From Chenopodium formosanum (Eukaryota > Streptophyta > Magnoliopsida > Caryophyllales > Amaranthaceae): DNA of 64,000 nucleotides. The notes under the pieces were generated by a model, which worked only from the letters and a program-made list of their open reading frames with translations, did no database searches and was not told where the DNA came from. The first letter of the stretch is position 1. Every line of letters starts with the position of its first letter. Where the stretch lies: contig CM044880.1 of the NCBI GenBank assembly GCA_024500155.1, positions 7,936,001-8,000,000 of the forward strand. Reading direction: 5' to 3'. Of this stretch, positions 35,757 to 47,207 are shown piece after piece. Both the position numbers and the translations under genes were made by a program.

Positions 35757-35856
35757 AAAGTTGGTTTACGACGGAAATTCCGTCGTAAAATGGCCATTTT
35801 CCTACAAAGGCTTTTCCGACAACCATTTACGACGGAATTCCGTCGTAAACCAACTT
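35757..35856. repeat. Second hairpin in the right CACTA end
   Basis: Arms of about 36 bp, AAAGTTGGTTTACGACGGAA and its inverse, differ by a one-base indel. The loop includes GGCCATTTTCCTACAAAGGC. Confidence 0.8.
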
Positions 35857-36238
35857 TACGACGGAATTTACATAGTTTACGACGAACTTTTTCCGTCGCA
35901 ATTGTGCTGTTTTCTTGTAGTGGGGGCTGATTTCAGTGGGAGTTGGCTTCGTGGGTGGTGGGGTTGGGTTCATGGGTGAGGAAAAGGGAGGAGGGTTACC
36001 TTCGTGGGTGGGAAAAAGGAAGGGGGGTGAGGTCGTCGGCGTCGGCCGAATCTTTTGGCGCCGGGCGCCTGCAGGGGGAGGGGTGGCAGAGTGGGGTGGC
36101 TGGGTTTTTTTTTTTTTTTTTTAATAAACTTAACAGAAATCCTAACGGATTCCTTTAAGTGTTAGTGATTTCTAACAAACTTGAATTTAGGTGGTAGCAT
36201 CGTAAAAAAAAAAAAAGTTAAAACGGTAGCAAATATGA

Positions 36239-37095
36239 AGCGAGACGTTTTGGGTGGTAGCAAATGTCAAATTTTCCTTAATTTAAATTTAGAATTTTTC
36301 ATTGTAATTTTATTTGTTAACTTTTTTCACTTGCGATTCTTTCTAACGCTTCTCATCACCTGTGTTGACTCACTTGTGCAAATTTTCATTTAAAAAAAAT
36401 GAAGTTCAAGTTTGGAGCAATATATTAGGAATGAGGAAGTACTTACAAATCTAGTTAGCATCACAATAAAGGAATATTTTATGTCTTACAAATAATATCC
36501 CTTTGTTGCGAGTAAATTGAACTGTACCGGAGGTAGTACATTTATTTTGAATATTATAGCTTACAAATTTACAATTGAACTGAAATTGGAAAAAGGTACA
36601 TTTAATCATGCATTGAGCTATTTACTGTGAGATGATGACATCATTGACCTATATTTTTTATTTTTTTGAATAGTCATCATTGAGCTAAATAGGTATAGGA
36701 AAACCAGCATTATTACAATTTATACTTGTGTAATTTAGTACGTAATTGACATTGTAATAATTAATTAAACAATATACTATTCAAAGATCGACAAAGTCAA
36801 AGAACATGCATGTTGAAATATTAACAACAAGAGTTATTTGGTGCTTTTAGATACGAACTTGTCATAAACAAGTAATATAAATGTCAATTAACATAAACAT
36901 ACACTACCCTCGTATTCTCTTCCCATGACGAGTAGCAAAACCATAAATTTTCATCAAAAGGGCCCATAAGAGCAAATATGTTTTTCTTTCTCAAATAATT
37001 ATTTATACTTGGTACTTCCCATATTCATATAGCTAATAATCAATAAAAAAAAAAAAAACAAAAAAACAAAGGACAAAAATTGAACACACAACTAA
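36239..37095. other. AT-rich gap between foldback and Harbinger elements
   Basis: No gene or clear repeat. It contains A-runs near 37046-37066. The TAA target duplication of the Harbinger element is at 37093-37095. Confidence 0.5.
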
Positions 37096-37461
37096 AGCGT
37101 GTTCGGCAAAAGTAGTTGTGTGGGTAGCTGTTAGCTGTAGTAGTAGCTGTCAGCTGTATACCTAGCTGTTAGCTGTCAACTAGCTGTTAGCTGTGAATAT
37201 TTAAATATTTTAATAGTAGTGTTCGGTAAACTAGCTGTTGAGTCTATGTAATTTAATTTAATAAAAAAAACTATTATTTCATTAATTATAATTATATTAT
37301 TAGTCAAATTCTTATAACAAAATTTAAGGTGTGGTTTATAAAATTAAGTACACAATTTCTTGATTACTATCAAATACATTTGAAAGGACAATGTACAATC
37401 TATCAAAATAATAAATAAATAAAAATGAATAAGCGTATACAAACCTTTTAGTAAGAATATT

Positions 37462-37650
37462 TGTTAAGCTATATTCAAAATATGTCTTTGGTCAATGTAA
37501 ATATTCTAGTTACCTTGTTTATAGCTGAAGTATATTTTGTAATTAGCCATTCCCTTATTTGTAGCATAATTAGTGCCTTGAGATAAGGCTACTCAATTGT
37601 ATATATTGGCTGACAAATTAATGGAATGATTACGGAATCAGTTTCCTTCA
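37462..37650 (+). repeat. Copia 5' LTR
   Basis: 189 bp, starting TGTTAAGC and ending CCTTCA. It differs from the 3' LTR at one position only (G versus T, near 37635 and 42320). ATATT precedes it at 37457-37461. Confidence 0.95.
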
Positions 37651-37661
37651 TGGTATCAGAT
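37651..37661 (+). other. Copia primer binding site
   Basis: TGGTATCAGAT directly follows the 5' LTR and matches the complement of the plant initiator Met-tRNA 3' end, the usual copia primer. Confidence 0.85.
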
Positions 37662-37765
37662 TTGCTAGGGTTAATTTCCGCTGCTCCCTAGGTTTTCCGC
37701 CCACTCTGCTCTTCTTCTTCCTTCTCTGTTTTCTCTTCTCTTCTTCTTCCTGTGCTTGAACATCA

Positions 37766-40700
37766 ATGTCGGACTCCAAAATTCATCCCGCAATGACTGT
37801 TTCAAACATCAAGACTAGTATTCCTATGACTCTTGAGATGGATAATTCTCAATACTCCACGTGGGCGGAGCTTTTTAAGGTTCATGCTCGTTCTCATAAG
37901 GTCCTTCACCATATTATTCCCCCCGAAAAGGAGGTTACTCCACCTTCAACTGATGAGGAAAAGGAGGTGTGGTCGATTCTCGATGCGGCTGTCCTAGGGT
38001 GGATTTATTCCACCATTTCTCATGACCTTTTGAACACTATCATTGAACCTGACTCAACGGCCATGGAAGCTTGGAAAAGGTTGAAAGACATTTTTCAAGA
38101 CAATCAGAATTCTCGTGCCGTTGCTCTTGAACATGAGTTCTCAAACACTCATATGGAGGACTTTGCTAATGCCTCGGCGTATTGTCAACGGCTAAAAAGC
38201 CTCTCCGACCAGTTGAAGAACGTGGGTGCTCCGGTGGACAACAACCGCCTCGTCCTTCAGCTTGTTTCCGGTCTCATGGAAGCCTATTCTGGGGTTGCTA
38301 CCTTGATCCGACAAAGCAATCCACTCCCTCAATTTTACCAAGCTCGGTCGATGTTAACTTTGGAGGAAGCGGGCTTGGCTAAGAAGGCGGCGACTGCCTC
38401 TGCATCAGCCATGGTGGCGGGTTTGCGTGATGTGGACTCGGGGTCTGATGGCTCGGCGTCTGCTCGTGGTAAGGGACGAAATCAGAAAAAAAATAATAAT
38501 AATAATGGTCGAAAAAAAACTCCGGCGGTGGTCGTGGTGGTTCCAGCTCCGGCGGTGGTCAGAATTCCGGCGGGTCAGGGGGTGCAGGCCGCGGCAGTCA
38601 GCAGGTGCAGCACAGTCAGTGGGGTGCTCCTCCGTTTTGGCAGAATCAGTATCCTCCTTGGGGTTGGGTGCCTCAATGGGCCAGCCCACCTTGCCCATAC
38701 CCATCCCAAGGGTGGGCTCGTCCTCAAGGCCCAGGAAGGCAGCAGCCTGGTGTGCTAGGTCCACGTCCACAGCAGGCGTATGCGGCTTCTCAGTCCTACA
38801 CTCCAACGGACATCGAGTCGGCTTTTCACACTATGTCATTGCAGCAACCCGATCCCTCTTGGTACATGGATACCGGTGCCACTTCTCATATGACATCCAC
38901 CAACGGTAATCTCTCGTCTTATTTTAATTTGAGCAATCATCATAATGGTATTATTGTTGGTAGTGGTCATTCAATTCCAATTCGTGGTTGTGGTAATATG
39001 GTTTTGCCTTCCTCAAACCCTCCATTGTCCCTTTCTAATGTCCTACATGCCCCTAAACTCATCAAAAACCTCATTTCTGTTCGTAAATTTACAACTGATA
39101 ATTGTGTGTCTGTTGAGTTTGACCCTTATGGTTTTTCTGTGAAGGATTATCGGACGGGGATGCCAATAATGAGATGTGATAGCCAAGGGGACCTTTATCC
39201 ACTCACTAGCTTTTTCACTCGTTCATCACCTTCGCCTTTCACTGCTTTAGCTTCTCCTCTATGGCATGATCGATTGGGACATCCGGGTGCTTCTATTTTA
39301 CGGACTCTTAGTAATAATAAGAACATTGAATGTACTCACTCCTCTAGTTCTAGTGTTTGCCATTCATGTGTACTTGGAAAACATGTTAAGTTGTCGTTTA
39401 TTTCTTCAATTTCTAATACTACTATGCCTTTTGATATTGTTCATAGTGATCTTTGGACATCTCCTGTTTTGAGTTCTATGGGTCATCGTTATTATATGCT
39501 AATTTTGGATGATTTCTCTAAGTTTTTGTGGACTCTTCCATTAGCTAGGAAATCGGATGTTTTTGATAAAGTGTTGGCTTTTCAAAAATTTATTCACACC
39601 CAATTTGACAGACCTATTAAAACATTTCAATGTGATAATGGGAAGGAGTATGATAACGGACCTTTTTGGGCTTTATGTGAATCAAATGGCATGTCTTTTC
39701 GTCTTTCTTGTCCACATACATCATCACAAAATGGAAAGGCCGAGAGGAAAATTAGATCATTGAATAATATTATTCGCACTATTCTTGCTCATGCATCCTT
39801 GCCACCTTCTTTTTGGCATCATGCGTTACAAATGGCAACTTATCTTCATAACATTCTTCCAAGTAAGTTATTAGAGTCCAAATCTCCTCTTGAAATTCTT
39901 TATCAAAGGAAACCGTCTTATTCTCACCTACGTGTTTTTGGTTGCTTGTGTTACCCCTTATTTCCATCCACCACCATAAATAAACTTCAACCTCGTTCAA
40001 CTCCGTGTGTCTTTTTGGGGCATCCACGAATCATAGGGGTTACAAGTGTTATGATTTATCTACTAATAAAATTTTTATTAGTCGTCACGTTGTGTTTGAT
40101 GAGACTATTTTTCCTTTTTCTAAGTTGCATAAGCCTACTAATCATACTTATGATTTTTTGGATGAGGGTCTACATCCTTATGTTGTCCACAATTTGCAAC
40201 TTCCCTCTGGAACCAGCCCATTAGCTACGGTCCAGCCCAGTCCGGAGCCAACTTCCCCTACAAGCCCAACTCCGGACTCTCCTCACACGTCTGGGCTTTT
40301 CTCTCCCTCAAGCCCAGCCTCTCCTATCTCTCCTCACCAACCCGGAAGTGCTCAGGCCTCTGTTGGGCAGAATAGCACGCACGTGGACCGTGGGCCTGTT
40401 CAATCAGCCACGGCCCACTCGCGTGTTACCCACACAGATGGCCCAAGCCTTCCTTCTTCTCCTCCTAGCCCAACCGTACCCCTTCAAGTCCAACAGCCAC
40501 CTCCACCTTCTCACATTGTCACTAGAAGCAGAAATGGAATTATGAAACCAAACCCGAAATATAAAAATTTCAATGTTATGGTGTCTAATGTTACGAAATC
40601 CCCTCTCCCTCGTAACCCAGTGTCTGCTCTTCGTGACCCGAATTGGAAAATGGCTATGGATGATGAATATAATGCTCTTATTAAAAATAAGACGTGGGAG

Positions 40701-42134
40701 TTGGTGCCCCGTCCACCTGATGTTAATGTCATTCGTTCTATGTGGATTTTTACTCATAAGGTGAAATCTGACGGTTCTTTTGAGAGGCATAAAGCCCGTC
40801 TTGTAGGTGATGGCAAAACACAACAGGTTGGCATTGATTGTGGGGAGACTTTTAGTCCGGTTGTGAAGCCGGCTACTATCCGGACTGTTCTTAGCCTTGC
40901 TTTATCTAAAGCATGGTCAATTCATCAACTTGATGTGAAGAATGCTTTTCTCCATGGTGAGTTACAGGAGACGGTCTATATGCATCAACCCTTTGGGTAC
41001 CGTGATAAAACTCACCCTGATTATGTGTGTTTATTGCGGGGCTCTTTATATGGTCTTAAGCAGGCACCCCGGGCGTGGTATAAGAGGTTTGCAGATTTTG
41101 TTGCTTCTATTGGTTTTACTAATAGTAAGAGTGACAATTCTCTTTTTATTTATCGTCATGGGAAAAATGTGGCTTATCTGCTGTTATATGTTGATGACAT
41201 TATTCTTACTGCTTCTTCTGATACTCTGCGGCGTTCTATTATGTCCCTTCTTAGCTCGGAATTTGCTATGAAGGACTTGGGTCCTCTTAATTATTTTCTT
41301 GGCATAGCAGTGACAAGACAAAAGGGTGGATTATTTTTGTCACAACGCAAGTATGCGGAGGAAATTATTGACCGAGCAGGGATGGCTTCGTGCAAACCTT
41401 CGGCTACCCCCGTAGAGGTAAAACCGAAGGACAGTTCTACAGGTTCTCCGTGTGCCGATCCTTCTTTGTATCGTAGTCTTGCAGGGGCTTTGCAATACCT
41501 TACTTTTACTAGACCAGATATATCTTATGCGGTCCAACAGGTTTGCTTACATATGCATGATCCGAAAGAGAGTCATATGGCTGCTCTCAAACGGGTTATT
41601 CGATACGTACAGGGCACAGTTGACCATGGTTTGCATCTCTATCCGTCTTCTATTTCATCTCTTGTTTCTTATACAGATGCTGATTGGGCAGGGTGTCCAG
41701 ATACTAGACGCTCCACATCCGGATATTGTGTGTATTTGGGTGATAATTTGATTTCTTGGTCCTCTAAACGGCAACCTACTCTTTCCAAGTCTAGTGCTGA
41801 GGCAGAGTACAGGGGTGTTGCTAATGTAGTTTCTGAGTCATGTTGGCTTCGAAACTTACTTTTGGAGTTACATTGTCCGATTAAAAAGGCTACATTGGTG
41901 TATTGTGACAATGTAAGTGCTATCTATCTTTCTGGCAATCCGGTGCAACATCAACGAACAAAGCATATAGAGATGGATATTTTATTTGTTCGGGAAAAGG
42001 TAGCACGTGGTGAGGTGCGTGTTCTTCATGTTCCGTCTAGGCACCAAATTGCAGATATTTTTACGAAGGGGCTCCCTCGAGTACTTTTTGAGGACTTCAA
42101 GGATAGTCTAAGTGTTCGTTCTCCTCCCGCTTAG
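37766..42134 (+). pseudogene. Copia gag-pol polyprotein, two frame breaks
   Basis: Gag (37766 to about 38510) has the copia gag (UBN2-like) region and a Gly/Asn-rich tail. The frame then shifts at a run of eight A (38512-38519). Pol has protease (DTGATSHM, about 38870), GAG-pre-integrase with HHCC zinc site (WHDRLGHPG to CHSCVLGK), integrase core (VHSDLW and DNGKEYDNG), reverse transcriptase (YVDDIILT, about 41190) and RNase H. A second break near 40020 splits integrase from the C-terminal part; one base appears lost. RT and RNase H read through to TAG at 42132-42134. The first shift could be programmed slippage, but the second makes the copy defective. Confidence 0.92.
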
Positions 42135-42136
42135 AC

Positions 42137-42146
42137 TATGGGGGTG
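42137..42146 (+). other. Copia polypurine tract
   Basis: Purine-rich TATGGGGGTG directly precedes the 3' LTR and would prime plus-strand DNA synthesis. Confidence 0.75.
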
Positions 42147-42335
42147 TGTTAAGCTATATTCAAAATATGTCTTTGGTCAATGTAAATATTCTAGTTACCT
42201 TGTTTATAGCTGAAGTATATTTTGTAATTAGCCATTCCCTTATTTGTAGCATAATTAGTGCCTTGAGATAAGGCTACTCAATTGTATATATTGGCTGACA
42301 AATTAATGGAATGATTACGTAATCAGTTTCCTTCA
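42147..42335 (+). repeat. Copia 3' LTR
   Basis: 189 bp, one mismatch to the 5' LTR. Followed by the ATATT target duplication. Confidence 0.95.
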
Positions 42336-42395
42336 ATATTTATTTGCTTAACAAGCTAAAAGTTACTCTAATGAAAATATACACAAATCGTTTTA

Positions 42396-43809
42396 TTACA
42401 ATAAATAATTACGGCGTCTAGCTTTCCATAAACTATCAGCTATATGGTCACGAATAGCCTTCATTTCAGTACCATCACCTTCTCTATTGTCACAATTTGA
42501 TCCAGCATGATTAATATCCGGCAGCTCGAATGATGGAATAAAATCTGGGTAATCCTCCAACACTCTAAAAAGGGGATCAGTTGGTGAATTAATTCTAATA
42601 TAGTTGTGTAGGGCAAATGTAGCAACTACCATTTGTATTTGTGTCTCAACACTGTATTTTGACATTTTGATAAGTATCTTCCATCTCTACTTCAAAACTC
42701 CAAAAGATCTTTCGATACAACTTCGAAGGGATGAGTGCCAACGATTAAAAGTTTCTTGTTTATTTTGAGGAGGTACATTCTCAAATTGTGACTTATGATA
42801 CCTCAACTTAGGATACGGTACTAAATATCCTCTACGATCTGGATATCCTTTATCAACCAAGTAATACTTACCTAATTGCACCAAATCAAACAATGTTAAA
42901 TATATATTTATATATATTATAAGAATTTATTTAAATAAACTTTATTATAATTATCTCTTAAAAAAATATATAAACTATAAGCATACCTTGAGAAGGAGTA
43001 GGAAATTTCATCTCTGGGGTTTCAATTGCATGAAGAAAAACACGAGTATCATGTGCTGAACCTTCCCACCCCGCCGATACAAATGTAAAGCACATATCAA
43101 AATCACATGCAGCCAAAACATTAAATGTAGGAATTCCTTTTCGCCCTCTATAAGGCATTTGTTGGGACTCAGGTATACATGCCTCTATATGTGTGCCATC
43201 AATACATCCAATAGCATCCTATTAAAAAAGTATAATGATGATATATATATACATAATTATAAATAAATAAATATAAATATATATAATTAGATAAATCATT
43301 ACCTTAAAAAAAGGCATATATCTATTATCCGTGGCAATTTTCGCTGGCACGCCTTTACAACTAGGATCATAGGGTCTTATAATATCATGCGCAAGCCCCT
43401 TTACCTTTCTACTAGAGATTGAGTAGAGAACTTCATGAATAACTCTACTTATTGTATCGCCGGATTGTTGAAAACGCTCACACAAAACTCTATTTGATAC
43501 CCCTTGAGCCAGTGCATATAATAAAATGCAAACTTTCTCTACTATAGACATGTTACCACTAGCTTTCAATCCATATTTTGAAGATAAGTCGTTACATAGT
43601 CTCAATAATAATCTTGGCTCCATTCTAAATGCATTGACACATCGAATAGGATGACCATTTAGCACTTCCCTTATCCACTTTTCTCCCGAAAAATTTGAAG
43701 TCATACACGGTTCCTTATAGATATACTTACAATAATAAGTATATAGTAAAGATATAGCATATGCTATTGCAATCCAAAATTTACGCTTTCTATCGTCATC
43801 AATGTCCAT
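42396..43809 (-). pseudogene. Harbinger DDE transposase (HARBI1-like nuclease), one in-frame stop
   Basis: Exons 43809-43303, 43218-42987 and 42871-42396. The N-terminal part includes a helix-turn-helix-like segment (LCERFQQSGDTISRVIHEVL). The nuclease core shows the DDE residues: Asp in AIGCIDGTHIEA, Asp in GWEGSAHDTRVF, Glu in CIERSFGVLK. VDKGYP and ATFALHNYIR are further family blocks. A TAG at 42687-42689, right after GVLK, interrupts an otherwise open frame that continues RWKILIKMS. A single mutation would produce it. The three catalytic residues all lie before the stop, but the C-terminal 90 or so residues would be lost. Confidence 0.9.
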
Positions 43810-44046
43810 ATCTGTAATTACATTTCAATAACAAGTGATGAAACAAAACACATAGATATAAAAAATATATACATATATGTTAAACTAAATTTATTAATAT
43901 TAAAAAATGAAATTAATTACTTGTACCAACACTACTATTTTAGGAGCAAATAACTCGAAATAAAATTTAGTAACAAATACTTAATGAAGCTACTTATTTT
44001 AAACATATTGAATGATAAAAATCAAAACTACCTAAAAAGATCTTAT

Positions 44047-45196
44047 CTAATTGTCTTTATTCAAATATAAGTGTTGCAACCATCTAAGCCTACTCTCATC
44101 ATCATCCATATTCAAAAACACCTCTCTCTTAGTTTGATCTTCAATCACAGAAATAGCATAAAACCAAACATCACAATATTTCTCTAAAATATGGTTTTGT
44201 ACCATAAGATTGAGAACTTGCATGGCAGTAGTAATTGTGGATGAGGATGGTTGAGTACTTGCATTAGGTGTGCTACTTTGAGCCATAAGCTTAACACACT
44301 CTGTCATTTCACCAATTTTATAAGACAACATTGTTGATCCTGCTGATTGTCTTCTCTTACGCTTCATTTGGACAACATTATTCTTTGTTATAGGTTGCTT
44401 TTGGGCCTTTTTAGAAGCATGAGTACTAGCATTTGCACCTTCATTAGTCACTTGTAAAGCACCACCCGGATTTGGTAACACTGAATTCTTAGCTTGTTCC
44501 ATAAAATTTTGGAAAAAATTATCATTCATTAAATCAGATGTAAATTGGTCACTTTGAAAAAAGTTACTCCCATTTTCCGGATTTTCTTCATGCTCTTCAT
44601 CATAATTCTCATGTTCTATGTTTTGCTCTTCAATATTAATAACAGGGTCTGTTGAAGGTGCATACACATTATCCCCCGTAGCACATGAATCTCCAAATAA
44701 ACTATCCCATTTGTTTTCAAGCTTTGCACTAATACCCTTATGACGAAATTTTTTTGAAATCTGATTTCTCCTACAAATTCATTAAAAAAAAAAAATCAAA
44801 TTTAAATATGTCATATAATTCTATTTTAATGAATAACAGAATCCTATTTAAAATTTAATGTGTACACACCTTAATTTTTTGATCCCACCATTCATTCGTG
44901 GCATCAATTCTACCAGATTGCGGATTCCATCCTAAACCAGTTTCTTTTGATTTCAAAGCCTTCCAATGACGCCAATCTTTTCTCATTGTATCATATTTAT
45001 ACTTGCAACTATTTGTATTTATAAACACCCATCCAATTCTTTTTTCAACTTCCGTTTGAATTTCCCTCCACTTAAAAAATTGTGAACGACCATTGTCTTT
45101 AATAAATTGAAGGCATACATCACACAATATCATCATGTTTTCATCATTCCATTTGAAAATGTCTTTAGTTGCCTCCTGTTTACTAGATGAAGCCAT
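44047..45196 (-). CDS. Harbinger-associated Myb/SANT-like protein
   Basis: Two exons, 45196 to about 44868 and about 44772 to 44047. The first codes for a Myb_DNA-bind_3 domain (FKWNDENMMILCDVCLQFIK, then KYDTMRKDWRHWKALKS and WWDQKIK). The second has an acidic Asn-rich linker, a basic KRKRRQSAG patch that could be a nuclear localisation signal, and a C-terminal helical region. This is the partner protein that PIF/Harbinger elements encode, thought to bind the element ends and bring the nuclease to the nucleus; similar to L10-interacting MYB-domain proteins. No stop in the frame. The donor at 44868 was picked to keep frame; the stronger-looking one at 44870 does not. Confidence 0.85.
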
Positions 45197-46636
45197 CTAG
45201 TATGAAACCCAAATTTATTAATATATATTAAATTTGTATAGTATATGAAGACATACATGCTACCTTAAAAAGAAGTGTATCAAAAAGGAATGAAATTCTT
45301 CCTTATTCCCATTGATTAAGATCATACTAAGGTTATATACATAGCTAGCATAACACTAGTCTTAAATCTAGGTGATCTATATGAGTACAACTATACAACA
45401 TTCTAGTTGATTATCCAATATTCTAGCTAACATATGTTAAACATAACTATCAACATAAATATAGATATCTTATTTTATCTTGTTCCATTAATTGATGACG
45501 TTGCTTAGATGAAATTGTATTGGTCTTTTACAAAAAAAAATCCCTGTTTTTCTACTCTCTACTTTGTCTCCTTCAATCTAGGATTTAACAATTTAATTTT
45601 AGCATTTAGAGACCACCGTAGTACAAGTACATAATTCATAACTTGATTGTACTTTGAGTCATATAATGATAATATAGATTTCTGAAATAGCTAATCAAAT
45701 TCAACTTACAATTCAATAATATTAGGTGGTAGAAATAATAAGCATTGATGATGAACTTTATTAATTATATTTATTGTTTTTTTTTCCCAGTCACCGGTTA
45801 GCAATTTGTACAGAACTTTATTAATTATAATTGTATTTATTGAATTTTCTTTATCATGGAATATTACTTGTGCTAAGCTACGTTACTTGAAGCTCAATCT
45901 AAATCTAATTAAAAAAACCTAAATAGAACCACAAGAGTTTTTTTTGTAGAAAAAATAGAATATAAATTCATACCTTAATTCGAGAAAAGCAATGGGAGAT
46001 GAGAACCACAATTCGACCCGATGCTAATATCTACAATAGGAAAAACATACAATAAAGCTTAATTCATAATACTATAAACCAATAATTTAAGAAGACATAT
46101 AAGAAGACAAAATTTACCAGAGCAAAGCAATGCAGAGCTACGTCTTTTGTGAAGGAATGACAATTTTTTTTTTTTTAAATGATTTGAAATGAAGAATGCA
46201 AAATAGGGCTATATAATATTTGAACGTTAGACATGAAATAATCATCAAAATAAATTTCAACGTTAAAATTTTGATAAGTATTAAAAACAGTATTTCAAAT
46301 TTGAAGGATAAAAAAAATAGATTGGATTTTATTTCCTAAAATTTTGGATAAAAATTCTATACCTATTTTTCAAAAAAAAAAATAAATAAATAAAAAAAAT
46401 TTCCAAAAATAACAAAAAATTCCCACAGCTAATCCAACGTTAAAACTTATAACTTTTGGCAAAAGCTACTTAAAACACTAAAAGCTACTTTCACCACTAC
46501 CTTGCCGAACATGTCTAATTTTTATCAAGTAGCGTTTTGACCAAGTCAAAAAGCTAAAAACTACTCAAAAGCTACCTAAACACTGATGTCGAACACGCCC
46601 TAATGTGAAACTTTAGTAAATGAACAAGAATACTAA

Positions 46637-47012
46637 GAACCTGTTTGGTTTGATGTAAAAGGTTTTCATGGAAAATGAATTTTCCATTTTATCCCATTTT
46701 CCTTTGTTTGGTTTGTTAAGGAGTGGAAAATAATTTTTCAAGGGTTGAAAATTTCATCCTTAATGATGGAAAACATTTTCCTTCCAAAAATTAGGAAAGC
46801 CACATTTTCCTCTCTCCTCCTTACCTCCTTTTTTTACTTCCATCTCATTCATCCTTACATTTCCACTCTTATTTTTTTATTTTTCTTGGACTTTTCTTGT
46901 ATGCAACCAAACAAAGGAAAACTAATTTGCAATTGTGTTTTTCCTTGAAAATATGTTTTCTATGAAAACTAATTTTTCATTGAAAATGTTTTACATTAAA
47001 CCAAACGGGGCC
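46637..47012. repeat. Tourist-like MITE
   Basis: Inverted ends GAACCTGTTTGGTTTGATGT and (reverse complement) GGCCCCGTTTGGTTTAATGT, flanked by TAA at 46634-46636 and 47013-47015. 376 bp with no transposase. Size and TAA flank fit Harbinger-derived Tourist MITEs. It abuts the full Harbinger element but its ends differ, so it is a separate family. Confidence 0.85.
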
Positions 47013-47207
47013 TAAGTAAGTTACACATTGTTTACGTACATAGCTACCCTAATTCTGCCCTATTCCCGCCCTTGAGCACATATGGGAGAATATGAGATAG
47101 TATAAAATTAAGTACAATAACGGAAATTGTAGATTTATCAACTAATATATTTGTTCCATACTTCCATGTCATTAATTAAAATAATGAATTTATGAATGTG
47201 TTATGTG

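Larger units (their letters stand above)
30012..35922. mobile_element. CACTA (En/Spm-type) DNA transposon, non-autonomous
   Basis: Ends are CACTACTAGAAATA on the left and, reverse complemented, CACTACAAGAAAAC on the right. Both continue to AATTGCGACGGAA. A 3-bp GGG flanks each side, the usual CACTA duplication length. Both subterminal regions (30030-30290 and 35399-35906) are packed with (A/T)TTCCGTCGTAA units in both orientations, the kind of sites TNPA-like proteins bind. Inside is one gene of the plant TNPA-like type, whose intron holds a 2-kb tandem array. No TNPD/DDE transposase gene was found, so it would need a partner element to move. Confidence 0.92.
29449..36238. repeat. Foldback element split by the CACTA insertion
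   Basis: Left end (29449-29535) and right end (36160-36238) are imperfect inverted repeats. Shared blocks in order: ATTTGCTACCGTTTTAA, a T-run, TGCTACCACC, AGTTTGTTAGAAAT. Between them lie C-rich stretches, 29575-30011 and 35923-36110, which match each other loosely in inverted orientation (CCCACCCACGAAG). Proline-rich frames here are composition artefacts. The CACTA element lies in the middle with a GGG duplication. No transposase of its own. Confidence 0.65.
37462..42335 (+). mobile_element. Ty1/copia LTR retrotransposon, young, frameshifted
   Basis: A 4.87-kb element with 189-bp LTRs (one mismatch), primer site TGGTATCAGA for initiator Met-tRNA, gag-protease-integrase-RT-RNase H order (copia), and purine tract GGGGGTG before the 3' LTR. 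It is flanked by an exact 5-bp ATATT duplication (37457-37461, 42336-42340). It inserted about 360 bp inside the left end of the Harbinger element, so it is the later arrival. The reading frame is interrupted twice. Confidence 0.97.
37096..46600 (-). mobile_element. PIF/Harbinger DNA transposon, split by a copia element
   Basis: The left end AGCGTGTTCGGCA and the right end (reverse complement GGGCGTGTTCGACA) form terminal inverted repeats, flanked by TAA at 37093-37095 and 46601-46603. Without the copia insertion the element is about 4.6 kb and carries the two genes typical of autonomous PIF/Harbinger elements: a DDE transposase (42396-43809) and a Myb/SANT-like protein (44047-45196), both on minus. 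Repeated AGCTGTTAGCTGT and AAAGCTAC motifs lie just inside the ends. The transposase has one in-frame stop. Confidence 0.9.

Noticed and set aside
40404..40823. 139-aa minus ORF in copia
   Set aside because: Antisense of the pol region.
37462..42335. Endogenous plant pararetrovirus or gypsy element
   Set aside because: Integrase precedes reverse transcriptase and there is no movement or coat protein; the order is that of copia.
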